A DNA stretch of 64,000 nucleotides from Bifidobacterium apri (lineage in GTDB: Bacteria > Actinomycetota > Actinomycetes > Actinomycetales > Bifidobacteriaceae): contig NZ_WBSO01000001.1 in the NCBI RefSeq assembly GCF_009299485.1, forward strand, positions 310,001-374,000. Reading direction: 5' to 3'. Below the pieces are notes generated by a model. That model saw nothing but the letters and a program-made list of their open reading frames with translations. It had not been told where the DNA came from and searched no databases. Shown here piece after piece: positions 31,020 through 40,629 of this stretch. The position numbers were made by a program, and so were the translations under genes. Positions within the stretch are counted from its first letter, which is position 1; every line of letters begins with the position of its first letter.

Positions 31020-32532
31020 CAAGGAAACGGCTTGGACGCCGGCGCGCGCCCGTCTCACTGGACTGCCGTGCCGCGAACGACAGATGCAACGTGTCCTCAG
31101 CACGCGTAACCCCGACATACATCAGCCGTCGTTCCTCCTCAAGCGCTTCGCCCGGCGCCGGCGACCCATACGGCAGCAACCCCTCCGAACAGCCGACAAT
31201 GAACACATGCGGAAATTCCAGGCCCTTCGACGCGTGAATCGTGGACACCGTCACCGCAGCGGAATCCCGCACAATCCCCTTCGCTTCCAGCAGTGCCGAC
31301 TGCTCCTGCACATCATCGGCGAGCGCCGACGACTGCCAACTGGCATCACGACGTACGCGGAATCGAAGCCGCTGCGCGCGCAACGCGGCGCACACATGCT
31401 GCTGCTGGGCATTAATACGCGTCAACACCGCGATATCAGACGCGGACACGCCATGCGCGACAAGCCGAGCAATCCGGGCCGCAACCCCTTGGGCCTCCTG
31501 CACGTCGTCATCGTATTGAGTACGAACCACACGCACGCCTGCACCGCGTCCGGATTCCAGACGCAGATAATCCTCGCGATCGGCAGAAGCGGCAAGGATC
31601 CGGTTCGCATACCCGACAATCTGCGGTGTTGATCGATAATCCGTCCGCAAACTGATATCCGCCGCAACCGGGGAGAATTCCTCGGTGAAATGCAGCAGAT
31701 CATAGCTGCTCGCACCCGCGAACGAATAGATGGTCTGCGCCGGATCCCCCACCACGCAAATGTTGCGATTGTCACCAAGCCAGCGGGTCAGCAAACGGTG
31801 TTGAAGCGGCGAAACGTCCTGATATTCATCGACGGTGAGCCATCGGATCGAAGCTCGGATAGCGCGTGCCGCATCCGCATCGTCATCCATCACATGGCAG
31901 GCCATCAGCAGAATGTCATTGAAATCGATACGCCCTGTCGCGGATTTTTCCTGCTCATACGCCGTATACACGTCAGCGAAACGGTTCGGCTCCAACCCGA
32001 TGGGCGGCTGTCGGTGCGTGGCTGCGCACACCCTGCCATAATCATCCGGAGCGATAAGCTGCACCTTGCACCAGTTGATTTCCGCAAGCACATCCCGCAC
32101 AGCGGACAATCCCGTTTGCGTGGGGTCAAGTCCTTCCGGATTCACCGTGCGGCGCAACGCCCGTGCAGTGAGTTCCTGGGGACGATCGGTGATGCGAGGG
32201 AACGGGGCGCCGCAAACGTCAGGCCAGACGCGACGGAGCTGATGAAGCGCCGCCGAATGGAATGTCGCAGCTGTGACATCATCGCCGACGCCTAGCGCGC
32301 CGAGCCGGGCGCGCATCTCAGCAGCGGCTTTCACGGAGAATGTGACGGCGAGGACCCTGCGGGCGTCCCAAGCGCCCGTCCGGCATCCGTACGCGATGCG
32401 CCGCGTAATCGTGCGCGTTTTACCGGCGCCTGCACACGCCACGATCCGCACCGGGCCGTCCAGCGCCGTTGCGGCTTCGCGTTGCGCGTCATCAAGGCCC
32501 GCGAGCACATCATCCTCAACCGAAACATCCAT
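31015..32532 (-). CDS. UvrD/PcrA-like superfamily 1 DNA helicase, short form
   Basis: 505 residues; ATP-dependent 3'-5' DNA unwinding or translocase function is expected. Motifs: LDDAQREAA (Q motif), IVACAGAGKTRTITRRIAYG (Walker A), LAVTFSVKAAAEMRAR (Ia), LTVDEYQDVSPLQHRLL (Walker B), VGDPAQTIYSFAGAS (III), LRTDYRSTPQI (IV), VSTIHASKGLEFPHVF (V) and LMYVGVTRAEDTLHLSFA (VI). It is about 200 residues shorter than UvrD; the 1B/2B insert regions look reduced, but all helicase motifs are present. It diverges from the APH-like gene. Confidence 0.88.
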   Translation of the reverse strand: MDVSVEDDVLAGLDDAQREAATALDGPVRIVACAGAGKTRTITRRIAYGCRTGAWDARRVLAVTFSVKAAAEMRARLGALGVGDDVTAATFHSAALHQLRRVWPDVCGAPFPRITDRPQELTARALRRTVNPEGLDPTQTGLSAVRDVLAEINWCKVQLIAPDDYGRVCAATHRQPPIGLEPNRFADVYTAYEQEKSATGRIDFNDILLMACHVMDDDADAARAIRASIRWLTVDEYQDVSPLQHRLLTRWLGDNRNICVVGDPAQTIYSFAGASSYDLLHFTEEFSPVAADISLRTDYRSTPQIVGYANRILAASADREDYLRLESGRGAGVRVVRTQYDDDVQEAQGVAARIARLVAHGVSASDIAVLTRINAQQQHVCAALRAQRLRFRVRRDASWQSSALADDVQEQSALLEAKGIVRDSAAVTVSTIHASKGLEFPHVFIVGCSEGLLPYGSPAPGEALEEERRLMYVGVTRAEDTLHLSFAARQSSETGARRRPSRFLV

Positions 32533-32903
32533 ATCTCGCTATTGTGTCAGCCGGCGCGACCGCGTGCAAACTTGACACGGATGACGCCCGATAACGCTCG
32601 ATGACGTTCCCGGAGTTGATGTGGAGTTGACGTGGAGTTGATGTCGGGTGGCGGAGGTTCCAGTGGTGGGAGGGCGCGAGACAGACAGGCGGCGGCTGGG
32701 CCGAGCGGTTTCGCGCGACGGAGACTGCGGGCGAATAGACCAAATCCGAAATCAACGGTCAATCAGCGAAACAGTCTAACCCCGGCAACCCAACCACGAC
32801 TGCCCATTCCCGCCGATCATCATCCGCATACCTGTATACAGTTTTCCGCTCAAAATGCCGTATATTGCTCGATTCAGACGATTGCCTGTATTACTGTGGA
32901 ACT
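32533..32903. other. Divergent intergenic region, helicase / APH-like gene
   Basis: 371 bp. Holds three 11-bp tandem units of GGAGTTGATGT type (32612-32644), a CTGTATACAG palindrome (32832-32841) and a candidate plus-strand promoter, TTGCTC (32865-32870), 18 bp, TATTAC (32889-32894). That promoter would start transcription almost at the GTG of the next gene. No coding sequence is supported. Confidence 0.4.
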
Positions 32904-35042
32904 GTGAATCAGCGAAGCGATTTTATGCTGGCAGCCTTGGCGTCGGCCGTCATGCCGGACATTTCCGTGGCAGGCGTACGCGCCAGCAACCAAGGCAACG
33001 CCACCGACGAAGCCCGCGGCATCGACCATGCCGTCGTACAGGATTCCTCAGGGTACCTGTACGATGTGCACGCCAGCGACACGGACGCGGGACGCAAGCA
33101 TCTGCGCGGTCGCATTAAGGCGGCGCAAGCATTGCAACGGGCAAAGGAGCCAGCTGCGCTCGGTTTCACCGTAGACCGCGTACTCGCCAGTTCAGATGGG
33201 GACGATGAGCATGGCCTGACCGGCACGACCGCGGTCATGGTTTCGCCGCACTGTGACGGAACGGCACGACCGCTTGACCTGCTGACCTTGGATGATTGCG
33301 CAAGCGTCGGCACGGCAATCGGCGCGATTCACCGGCTCAATGCGTCGTTCATTCCGAAGGAGCACTATCCCGCATACGCAACCGGCCAAATCAGGGCACA
33401 ACTGGTCGCATGGATCAAACGCTTACGCCAAGCAGGGCATATTCCTCAGGAAATCACATCGAGCTGGACCTCCGTACTTGACACGGATGGGCTCTGGTCG
33501 TTCTCGACTTGTCTGGTGCATGGCGGGTTCCGCGACGGCGACATCCTGTTCTCCGGATCGACCATCACGTCAATCGTCAACTGGCAGGACATGCAGATCA
33601 ATGATCCGGCGCGCGACCTCGCCTGGATTTTCGGCAAACTCGACGAACCGCACCGTAATGCGGTGTTGTCGGCGTACGGCAGAATGCTCGGTTCGCGTTT
33701 GGACAGTCTGATCATGCTGCGCGCCAATCTGTGGCTCCAAATGGAGCAGGTCGGCGAATTCATTCAAGCGCTCAGCGATGCCGACAGCCAGAAAATCATC
33801 CAGTTCAAGGCGCAGGTCGAGCGACTCGCCCATCAGTTGAGCCTCGCGACCGAATCCCGGTCCACCGCCGCGTCCATCAACCGTTCCAACGGCAAACCGC
33901 CAAGCACAATCACCGTCGGCACGCTGCTGGATGCCGGGGAAAGACGTGACGCCATGCTTCGCGAAGAAGCCCGACGCAAAGCCGCCCAGCAGGAGGCGGA
34001 CAATACGAATGACGTTTCGGCAAGCGTCAAGAGCCCAGACGGCAGCGAACCCAGCGACCAGACCAACGAAACCGACCGTACCGGTTCGGCACAGATCGCG
34101 CGCGCCACAGCCACACGCGATGAGACAGCCGAACACACGAAGCGCTCACCGGTCAACGCGGGCAACTCGGGCAACACCAGCGACGACGGCGACGACAGCA
34201 CTGCGAGCCGCCCTGTCGCAAGCTCGCACAACGAGGCGCCGACCATCGCCATCAAACCGCCAAGCTTCGCAATCCGCGGTATCCAAGTGAACAACACGTC
34301 GGGTGCCATCAGGACCATCGACGATGACACGCGCAGCGAAACCATCACAGTCGCAGGCGCTCAGTCTGAAGCGCAGACCGGCACGCAACGCAAGGATACG
34401 AACGGTACCGACGTGGAGCGTCCGGACGGGCACGGCCGGCAGCCGGCTCAGTCCTCCGTGCGCAGCGCCCAATCAGCGCAGTTCCAAGTGCAGGAAGCGA
34501 CCCGTCATATCAGGCAAGACGGCAATGTAATCGATGAAACGCAGTCGTATCTTTCCGCAAGCGTCCACGTGCGCAACGACGGTGATGACAACGCCGTTGA
34601 AGGATTCGCCGACAGCGACGCCGAAACCGTGGCCTTCCGCGCCACCGGACAGCAGTCCGACAGCAACAACGGGCAGGCGGGCGAGCACGATGAGCACGCG
34701 CCGGAAACCATTCTCATCCCATTGCTTGAACGCGAAGAACGCGCGATGCGGGACGCTCGGGAGAGCCTTGAGGCGGCAGCCCACCGACAGAGCCAGCACG
34801 GTGACGCTTCTCAGACCGCCGGCAAACCTATCGAGGCCGGTGCTCCGGAAGACGCCCGGAAGGATGCATCCCATGCTGGCGGCTCCGATGCGAACGGCGG
34901 GGATGATCACCATGGAACAGCCGAAGCGGGCCATCGTAATCAGCAGGATCATGGGCCCAGCCAGGTTGCCGACGGTACCACCGGTGAACAACCCGCCAAT
35001 GGGCAGTCCGACGGGCAGTCCGACACCACGCCGAAAGCGTAA
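32904..35042 (+). CDS. APH-fold (aminoglycoside/macrolide phosphotransferase-like) protein with degenerate catalytic motifs and long disordered tail
   Basis: 712 residues from GTG 32904; ATG 32925 is possible. The first 320 residues follow the APH/choline-kinase fold: IGAIHRLNASFIPKEHYPAY, then the catalytic-loop position LVHGGFRDGDILF and the metal-loop position IVNWQDMQINDPARDLAWIF. Active kinases have HGD-x4-N and a DW/DFG-type Asp. Here the loop Asp is Gly, the Asn is Asp, and the metal Asp is Asn, so catalysis by the usual route is doubtful. The remaining 390 residues are Asp/Ser/Thr/Gln-rich with scattered Arg, probably disordered. A binding or scaffolding role is possible; the function is unknown. 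Confidence 0.75.
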   Translation: MNQRSDFMLAALASAVMPDISVAGVRASNQGNATDEARGIDHAVVQDSSGYLYDVHASDTDAGRKHLRGRIKAAQALQRAKEPAALGFTVDRVLASSDGDDEHGLTGTTAVMVSPHCDGTARPLDLLTLDDCASVGTAIGAIHRLNASFIPKEHYPAYATGQIRAQLVAWIKRLRQAGHIPQEITSSWTSVLDTDGLWSFSTCLVHGGFRDGDILFSGSTITSIVNWQDMQINDPARDLAWIFGKLDEPHRNAVLSAYGRMLGSRLDSLIMLRANLWLQMEQVGEFIQALSDADSQKIIQFKAQVERLAHQLSLATESRSTAASINRSNGKPPSTITVGTLLDAGERRDAMLREEARRKAAQQEADNTNDVSASVKSPDGSEPSDQTNETDRTGSAQIARATATRDETAEHTKRSPVNAGNSGNTSDDGDDSTASRPVASSHNEAPTIAIKPPSFAIRGIQVNNTSGAIRTIDDDTRSETITVAGAQSEAQTGTQRKDTNGTDVERPDGHGRQPAQSSVRSAQSAQFQVQEATRHIRQDGNVIDETQSYLSASVHVRNDGDDNAVEGFADSDAETVAFRATGQQSDSNNGQAGEHDEHAPETILIPLLEREERAMRDARESLEAAAHRQSQHGDASQTAGKPIEAGAPEDARKDASHAGGSDANGGDDHHGTAEAGHRNQQDHGPSQVADGTTGEQPANGQSDGQSDTTPKA

Positions 35043-35176
35043 CCGCACGCCAGCGGGCACAATAGAACACAAAACTCAAGAATCACAAGACATCGCGCGC
35101 GCCCACCCCGATTCCCGCCGCATGTAGCCCATGAGCGGGGCACGGGATGGGCGCGCAGATAACGACAGGAGCAGAC

Positions 35177-35401
35177 ATGGACATCGAATTGGGCATCCAG
35201 AATGTGGCACGACCGGTGAGCTTCACTTCCGACGACACCGCGGAACATATCAGCTCAATCATCGACGACGCCGTAGCCAACGGCAAAATCATCGACCTTG
35301 TGGACACCAAAGGGCGTCACATCGTGGTTCCGGGCGCCGCACTCGGCTATGCGCTGATCGGCTCCGAAACCAAGCACGCCGTGGGATTCGGCGCACTGTG
35401 A
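35177..35401 (+). CDS. DUF3107 family protein
   Basis: 74 residues from ATG 35177 with AGGAG five bases upstream. MDIELGIQNVARPVSFTSDD, ISSIIDDAVANGKIIDLVDTKGRHIVVPGAALGYALIG and HAVGFGAL match the small actinobacterial DUF3107 family of unknown function, often found next to DNA-repair helicase genes. Its stop lies 14 bp from the stop of the converging PHP gene. Confidence 0.85.
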   Translation: MDIELGIQNVARPVSFTSDDTAEHISSIIDDAVANGKIIDLVDTKGRHIVVPGAALGYALIGSETKHAVGFGAL

Positions 35402-35415
35402 GCCTGTAAGCCGCA

Positions 35416-36300
35416 TCAAATCAGCGGGATGGCCCCTCGTTCAACGATCTGCTGAACCGTATCATCATCGGTCAGGTTCTCTCCCAGCCGATTCGGCTTG
35501 CCGCCTTGGCCATGCCAATCAGAACCGCCTGTGACCAGCAGATCATGACGTGATGCGATATCCAGCAGGCGGCGGCGTTGCTCCGGCGGATTGCCGCGAT
35601 GCCATACTTCAAGCCCGTCCAGCCCGGCGTCGATAAGCTGACCGATCTGGGCGTCCGAAAGCAGAACAGCGTTGCGACTAGGATCGCCGGCATGCGCGAT
35701 GACGCTTACTCCCCCAGCATGTTTGACCGCGCGCACCACATCGGCAGCGTCGGGCGACGGAGTGGGAATGTAGTAGGGGCTGCGCGAGCCGACGGCACCG
35801 TCGAACGCCGCCGAACGGTCCGGATACGCCCCGGCTGCGACCAAAGCATCCGCGATATGCGGGCGACCGACTGTCGTCTCATCGCCTTCGCGGATCTGCG
35901 CGAGCACGTCGGCCCAGGAAATCGGATAATCCTTGGAAATCAGCTCGACCATGCGCTTCGTTCGCTCAAGTCTGGCTTGACGCAACCGTGCGAACAAGCC
36001 GCTGATCTCTTGGTTGTGCGGATCATACTGGTAGGCGAGCATGTGCACCGACACGCCCGACGCATCAGCGGTCACCTCGGTGCCACGCACCAAGTGCAGT
36101 CCATACCGCCTGGCTGACACCGCCGCATCATTCCATCCCGCGGTGGTGTCATGGTCGGTAATCGCGACCCCGTGCAATCCCAGGGCGCACGCTTCGCGGA
36201 CCATATCCTCAGGCGTCTGCCGTCCGTCGGAGTAGACCGTGTGGCAGTGCAGGTCCCACCCTGAGGATGGCGGATTTTCGACGATATGTGCATGAGTCAT
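35416..36300 (-). CDS. PHP-domain phosphoesterase
   Basis: 294 residues from ATG 36300. Polymerase-and-histidinol-phosphatase fold: DLHCHTVYSDG and GVAITDHDTTAGW supply the first metal ligands, GTEVTAD the Glu, VIAHAGDPSR and TGGSDWHGQGGK the later His/Asp ligands. Relatives such as TrpH/YciV hydrolyse 3',5'-nucleotide bisphosphates or short RNA ends; that activity is inferred. A longer frame to GTG 36342 has no supporting ribosome site. It diverges from the VKOR gene. Confidence 0.87.
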   Translation of the reverse strand: MTHAHIVENPPSSGWDLHCHTVYSDGRQTPEDMVREACALGLHGVAITDHDTTAGWNDAAVSARRYGLHLVRGTEVTADASGVSVHMLAYQYDPHNQEISGLFARLRQARLERTKRMVELISKDYPISWADVLAQIREGDETTVGRPHIADALVAAGAYPDRSAAFDGAVGSRSPYYIPTPSPDAADVVRAVKHAGGVSVIAHAGDPSRNAVLLSDAQIGQLIDAGLDGLEVWHRGNPPEQRRRLLDIASRHDLLVTGGSDWHGQGGKPNRLGENLTDDDTVQQIVERGAIPLI

Positions 36301-36438
36301 ATCACCATCGTAAGCTGGATATTCGTAACCGGCCAACGACACGCGCAGATGCGCGACGCGCAGGGTGCAGAGGCAAACGCAAATACAGGACGCAAGATGC
36401 AGGATGCATTGGAGAGCAACAGCAAGGAAGGCGGCATC

Positions 36439-37107
36439 GTGAGCGAACGTATGGAACCAGAACGGCGGCAGGATTCAAACGCCACACAGGACACAACGAT
36501 CATTCCCGGCTGGCGGCACGGCAGTACGTGGACGTACCTGATCATGCTGCTTGCTTCAGCGGCGGCACTGTTTGTGTCGTTCATGCTGTCCGCCGAAACG
36601 CTCCGACTCGCCCGCAGGCCCAATCAGCTGCTTGCCTGCGATATCAACAGCGTGGTCTCCTGCTCGCAGGTCGCGCAATCCTGGCAGGCGGAGCTGATGA
36701 AATTTGGCGACTTGAGTTTCCCGAACGCGTTCTTCGGCATCGCCGCCGAAAGCGTATTCGTGACCATTGCGGTTATCGGTCTGGCACGGGTGCGGGTGCC
36801 GCGCTGGTTCGCGACCTGCACGTGGCTCGGCGGGTTTGCCGCCCTGCTGTTCTCCTACTGGCTGACCGTGCAGTCGCTGTTCGTCATCCACGCGCTGTGC
36901 CCGTGGTGCTTGGCGCTCATGTTTTCGACGACCATCCAGTTCATGGCGCTCAGCCATGCGACCGTCACAGTGCAGGACATTCCACGCGGCAAACGTGGTC
37001 TGCGCACGTATTATCGCCTGAATTATGACCTGATGGCGGATGTCGTGTGGGTTCTGGCGATTATTGCGCTGATTCTGGTGAAAGACGGCAGCGCGATATT
37101 CAGGTGA
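36439..37107 (+). CDS. Vitamin K epoxide reductase (VKOR) family membrane protein
   Basis: 222 residues with about five membrane helices. VKOR marks: the loop Cys in LLACDINSVVSCSQVAQSW, GDLSFPNAFFGI, and the quinone-side redox pair CPWCLAL. It reoxidises a thiol-disulfide partner outside the membrane and passes electrons to quinone or an equivalent; no DsbA partner is in the window. I chose GTG 36439, with AAGGAAGG at seven bases; ATG 36397 (AGGA upstream) would add 14 residues. Confidence 0.87.
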   Translation: MSERMEPERRQDSNATQDTTIIPGWRHGSTWTYLIMLLASAAALFVSFMLSAETLRLARRPNQLLACDINSVVSCSQVAQSWQAELMKFGDLSFPNAFFGIAAESVFVTIAVIGLARVRVPRWFATCTWLGGFAALLFSYWLTVQSLFVIHALCPWCLALMFSTTIQFMALSHATVTVQDIPRGKRGLRTYYRLNYDLMADVVWVLAIIALILVKDGSAIFR

Positions 37108-37142
37108 ACCGTATGACCGACAGCATGGCTGACCGTATGGCT

Positions 37143-37181
37143 TTCGGTGCGGCAGACAACGTTTGCTCCTGCTGCACCGAA
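37143..37181. terminator. Hairpin between converging VKOR and dapF genes
   Basis: TTCGGTGCGGCAG (37143-37155) pairs with CTGCTGCACCGAA (37169-37181) with one mismatch and a 13-base loop. It is placed to serve both converging genes; no U-run. Confidence 0.5.
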
Positions 37182-37203
37182 CGCCTGTTCGTTGTGCGTA
37201 TGG

Positions 37204-38100
37204 CTACAACAGGTCGATGCGCCCGACCAACGTCGCCGAGCCGGTGAGGAACACACGGTCGTCGTCCACATCGACTCGCAGCGTGCCGCCACGCACGGTG
37301 ATCGTCCAATGGTGAATGCCGGTTTTCGCCAACAAGGTGACACCCGTGGCACACAGCCCGGTTCCGCAGGACAGCGTCTCCCCCACCCCGCGCTCGTTGA
37401 CACGCATGGTGGCCTTGCCAGTGTCGGCATCGGCGTCTTGGGAGTCGATGCGGACGAATTCGGCATTCTGATCTGATTCCAATACGGGCGCCACCACCGG
37501 CTTGGTCACAAGATCCAGCGCTTCAACCGCAGGTAGGGACGACTCACCGTCTTCGAGCACGCTGACCACGTGAGGATTGCCCATATCGACGAACGTACCG
37601 CGGGCTGACCCGGCAGTCCCCGGAATCGTCACATTGAAGGCGTCTGTCTCCCCACGCTTCCACGGTCCCATATCCACTCGGAACACATTGCGCCCGCACG
37701 GCTCAACATCGCCGAGCGACACCAAAGTCTTGACACCGGCGCGAGTACCCAAGCGGAATGGTTCGCCGCCGACCCCTTGCGCATATCCGAGCCGTTGGGC
37801 GAACAATGCCGTGGCACGCGTGCCGTTGCCGCACATCTCTGCCAAGGAACCGTCCGCATTGCGATAGTCCATGAACCACTCCGTCCCTTGGTCGCGAAGC
37901 GTTGCAGCGGTATCCGGAGCGACGTCTTGCACATGCTCGGGGTGGGTCAGGCGAAGCAAGCCGTCCCCGCCGATGCCGAAATGACGGTCGCACAGGAACC
38001 GGACCTCATCAGCCGTCGGTTCGAATTCGCCGTCAGGATCGGCGTATATCACGAAATCGTTGCCTGTGGCGTGCGCCTTGTATACCGTATGTGGAATGCT
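37204..38100 (-). CDS. dapF: Diaminopimelate epimerase DapF
   Basis: Converts LL- to meso-diaminopimelate for lysine and, where used, peptidoglycan. 298 residues from ATG 38100. YKAHATGNDFVIYADPDG at the N-terminus, RNADGSLAEMCGNGTRATALF (first catalytic Cys), FVDMGNPHVV and VGETLSCGTGLCATG (second catalytic Cys). The frame runs on to 38151 without a better start. Confidence 0.94.
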   Translation of the reverse strand, partial: SIPHTVYKAHATGNDFVIYADPDGEFEPTADEVRFLCDRHFGIGGDGLLRLTHPEHVQDVAPDTAATLRDQGTEWFMDYRNADGSLAEMCGNGTRATALFAQRLGYAQGVGGEPFRLGTRAGVKTLVSLGDVEPCGRNVFRVDMGPWKRGETDAFNVTIPGTAGSARGTFVDMGNPHVVSVLEDGESSLPAVEALDLVTKPVVAPVLESDQNAEFVRIDSQDADADTGKATMRVNERGVGETLSCGTGLCATGVTLLAKTGIHHWTITVRGGTLRVDVDDDRVFLTGSATLVGRIDLL

Positions 38101-38270
38101 CATGCCATCACTGTAGCCTCTTGCTACGAGGATCGCCGATAGCGCATTCATATGCCGGGCAGTGTACCGGCATATGAAGAATCATCCCCATCACCCCGAA
38201 TAGAACGCCGACAGGGCTGGATTCATGCTGGAATCTGCAGAACACGCGTGCAGTCGGCGTCTGCCGGCCG

Positions 38271-38406
38271 TGCGTGGTCATGCGTGGTCACACGTGTCCG
38301 CGCACTGCCACACGCGGTCACGCGTAATCACCGGTCACGCACAGCCGCGCATGGTCACCCGTAGTCGCGCACATCCGCGCGTGGTCACGCACGGTCACAC
38401 GTGGTC
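38271..38406. repeat. Degenerate 10-bp periodic repeat (CGTGGTCA-like)
   Basis: About 13 imperfect units of a 10-bp period with core GCGTGGTCAC on one strand, clearest at 38271-38290 and 38381-38406. It spans the gap between dapF and the surface-protein gene and includes that gene's stop codon. No coding function is apparent. Confidence 0.6.
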
Positions 38407-39459
38407 GAGTTCTCCCTGTTTCTTGCTGCGTGCATACATCACGCCGATGTTGCGCGCATACCAGATGAGCGCAACCGCGCCTGCGAACAGCGCGACGATG
38501 AGTATCAGTGTCGACGCGCTGATACCGGTTTTCGCCAAAACCCCTGATATGCCCCCGGGCGTTGATGCCGCTGCCTTCTTGGCGCCGGCGGCAGTGCCGC
38601 TCTTGGCATTGCCGGCACCCGTTGCGGCCGACGACGGGGCAGACGCCGCAGCGGTGTTCACCGTGCCTTTCGATGGTGTCTTGTTGTTCGACGCGTTGTT
38701 ACGGTTGGCAAGTGCGTCAGCGGCAATCTTGTTGGTCATCGCTTGGGCGAGCGCGGCTTTGGATTTCGCCAGCTGTTCCTTGCTCTGCGCTAATGTCGCA
38801 GCGCTGTTGACGAGCTTGGCGTCAGCATCTGCCTTTGCTTTCGTGGCATCTGCCAGTTCTGCCCCTGCCGCACGCAACGCGGGAGCATCGGCATCCCGCT
38901 GGCTGTCCGCAGCGCGTTTGGCAGCCAAGGCAGCATCATTGGCGGCTTGCGCAGAGTCGCGGTTCTGCTCGGCTTGTTGCAATTGGGCGTCCGCCTGTTT
39001 GACGGCATCGCTGTCTGAGGCATTGTTCCGTCTGACTGCGGCATCATTGGCCAACGCCCGCACATATGCAGCTTGTGCGCTTTGCAATGCGGCCGCCGCA
39101 CTCGCCAACGATGCCGCCGCAGCCGCAGCCTGCCGTTGCCCTGCACTCGCGTCGGCAACCGCTTTGGCTGCGGCAGTCACCCGCTGTTGCGCTGCTTGCG
39201 AGGCTTGTACCGCGCTCTTATTGTCGGAGACCGCCTGATCATAGGCCTTCTGGGCGGCGGTATAGTCGCTCTTCGCTGATTCATAGGCGTTATCTGCCTG
39301 CGCGGCGTTGCTCTGCGCGTCCGCAGACGTACTCGACGAAGGCTGCGACACAGAAGCATGATCGGCAGTCTTCTCCTCTGATTGCGCGGCGAGCGCCATC
39401 CCCGGCAGCATGCAAGCGATGGCTGCGACAACCGCGATGACATATCGTACGCGTTTCAT
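38395..39459 (-). CDS. Secreted Ala-rich coiled-coil surface protein with LAxTG sorting signal
   Basis: 354 residues from ATG 39459. Signal peptide MKRVRYVIAVVAAIACMLPGMALA, then an Ala/Gln/Asp/Ser-rich region (about 35-270) with heptad-like spacing that predicts a long coiled coil, a Ser/Thr/Ala-rich linker, and at the C-terminus LAKTG followed by a hydrophobic helix and the basic tail RSKKQGELDHV. LAxTG is the motif class E sortases of high-GC Gram-positives use in place of LPxTG (family knowledge), so the protein is probably wall-anchored. A GGGGGAG sits very close before the ATG; an in-frame ATG at 39495 is an alternative. Confidence 0.78.
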   Translation of the reverse strand: MKRVRYVIAVVAAIACMLPGMALAAQSEEKTADHASVSQPSSSTSADAQSNAAQADNAYESAKSDYTAAQKAYDQAVSDNKSAVQASQAAQQRVTAAAKAVADASAGQRQAAAAAASLASAAAALQSAQAAYVRALANDAAVRRNNASDSDAVKQADAQLQQAEQNRDSAQAANDAALAAKRAADSQRDADAPALRAAGAELADATKAKADADAKLVNSAATLAQSKEQLAKSKAALAQAMTNKIAADALANRNNASNNKTPSKGTVNTAAASAPSSAATGAGNAKSGTAAGAKKAAASTPGGISGVLAKTGISASTLILIVALFAGAVALIWYARNIGVMYARSKKQGELDHV

Positions 39460-39800
39460 ACTCCCCCAATCCCATACTGAATTCGGAAGCCCCATACCGT
39501 GAGTTTCCTTCTCTGCCTGCCATTATGACCCAGATGCGGCGACATCCACCCGCCCGTAATTCGACATCATCAGTGCGACACGCCCAGAGCCTGCAAATCA
39601 CCAACGATTTTCTCGCTTCACGCGAAGTCGGATTTCACCCGCTCCCGTCATACACGCATATGGCATCAGTCGAATCCGATTGCTTGCGGCAGGCGCACAT
39701 CACCACACCCGTTGGGAAACGATGCTACTATCGCGGTAGCGCGGATGCCCGGATTGTGCGCACGGGCATCATCATTGGAATGAATCGTTGAGGAGGAGCC
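39460..39800. other. Divergent region upstream of murI
   Basis: 341 bp with no supported gene. Near murI lies a hairpin GATGCCCG/CGGGCATC (39744-39751, 39763-39770), 30 bp before the start, that could act in the murI leader. Confidence 0.4.
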
Positions 39801-40577
39801 ATGACTTCCACTGCACCGATCGGCGTGTTCGATTCAGGATTGGGCGGTATCACGGTGGTGCGTGAGATCGCGAAAGATCTGCCGAACGAGCAGGTCCTGT
39901 ATTTCGGCGATTCCGCGAACGCCCCGTACGGCACGAAAACCCCCGAACAGGTGCGGCGCCTCGCGTTCGCCATCGTGAACGACTTTGTGCGCGAAGGCGT
40001 CAAAGCAGTGGTCATCGCGTGCAATACGGCGACATCCGCAGCGGTCGATGCGCTGCGTGAACGATTCACCATCCCAATCATCGGTATGGAGCCGGCGCTC
40101 AAAGTCGCTTGCGATCGCGGGCACGGCGTGCCCCAGCATGTGATCGTCGCCGCCACCCCGCTGACCTTGCGGGAACAGAAGTTCGCCAAACTGATGGCTC
40201 GCTTCAATGCGACCAATATCATTTACAAACAACCATGCCCCGCGCTGGTGGAGATCGTGGAGCACGGGCAGCTTGACGACAGTGAACTGGTCGAGCGCAC
40301 ATTGCACGGGTATTTTGACGGTTACGATCTTGACACGATCGATTCCGTGGTGCTCGGATGCACGCATTTCCCATTCTTCCGCGAGTATTTCCGCAAGCTG
40401 ATGCCCAGCACCACAGCGATTATCGACGGCAACGTGGGGACTGTGAACCATTTGCGTGTGGTGCTTGAGGCGCTCGGCCAACTCGCGCCCGAGGATGCTG
40501 AAGGCGGTATCGTACTGTCGAATTCCGATCCGAGCGAGCGGATGACCACGCTGATGCACCAACTGCTCGTGCGATAA
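39801..40577 (+). CDS. murI: Glutamate racemase MurI
   Basis: Makes D-glutamate for peptidoglycan. 258 residues. [42 protein letters not shown] with the first catalytic Cys, and [11 protein letters not shown] with the second. ATG with GAGGAGG six bases upstream, the strongest ribosome site in this part of the window. Family B repeats begin 56 bp after its stop. Confidence 0.95.
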   Translation: MTSTAPIGVFDSGLGGITVVREIAKDLPNEQVLYFGDSANAPYGTKTPEQVRRLAFAIVNDFVREGVKAVVIACNTATSAAVDALRERFTIPIIGMEPALKVACDRGHGVPQHVIVAATPLTLREQKFAKLMARFNATNIIYKQPCPALVEIVEHGQLDDSELVERTLHGYFDGYDLDTIDSVVLGCTHFPFFREYFRKLMPSTTAIIDGNVGTVNHLRVVLEALGQLAPEDAEGGIVLSNSDPSERMTTLMHQLLVR

Positions 40578-40629
40578 CGAACCGGTGGTCTGCCGGCAAT
40601 CCACAGATCAGTCCCCCATATCAGCCCGC

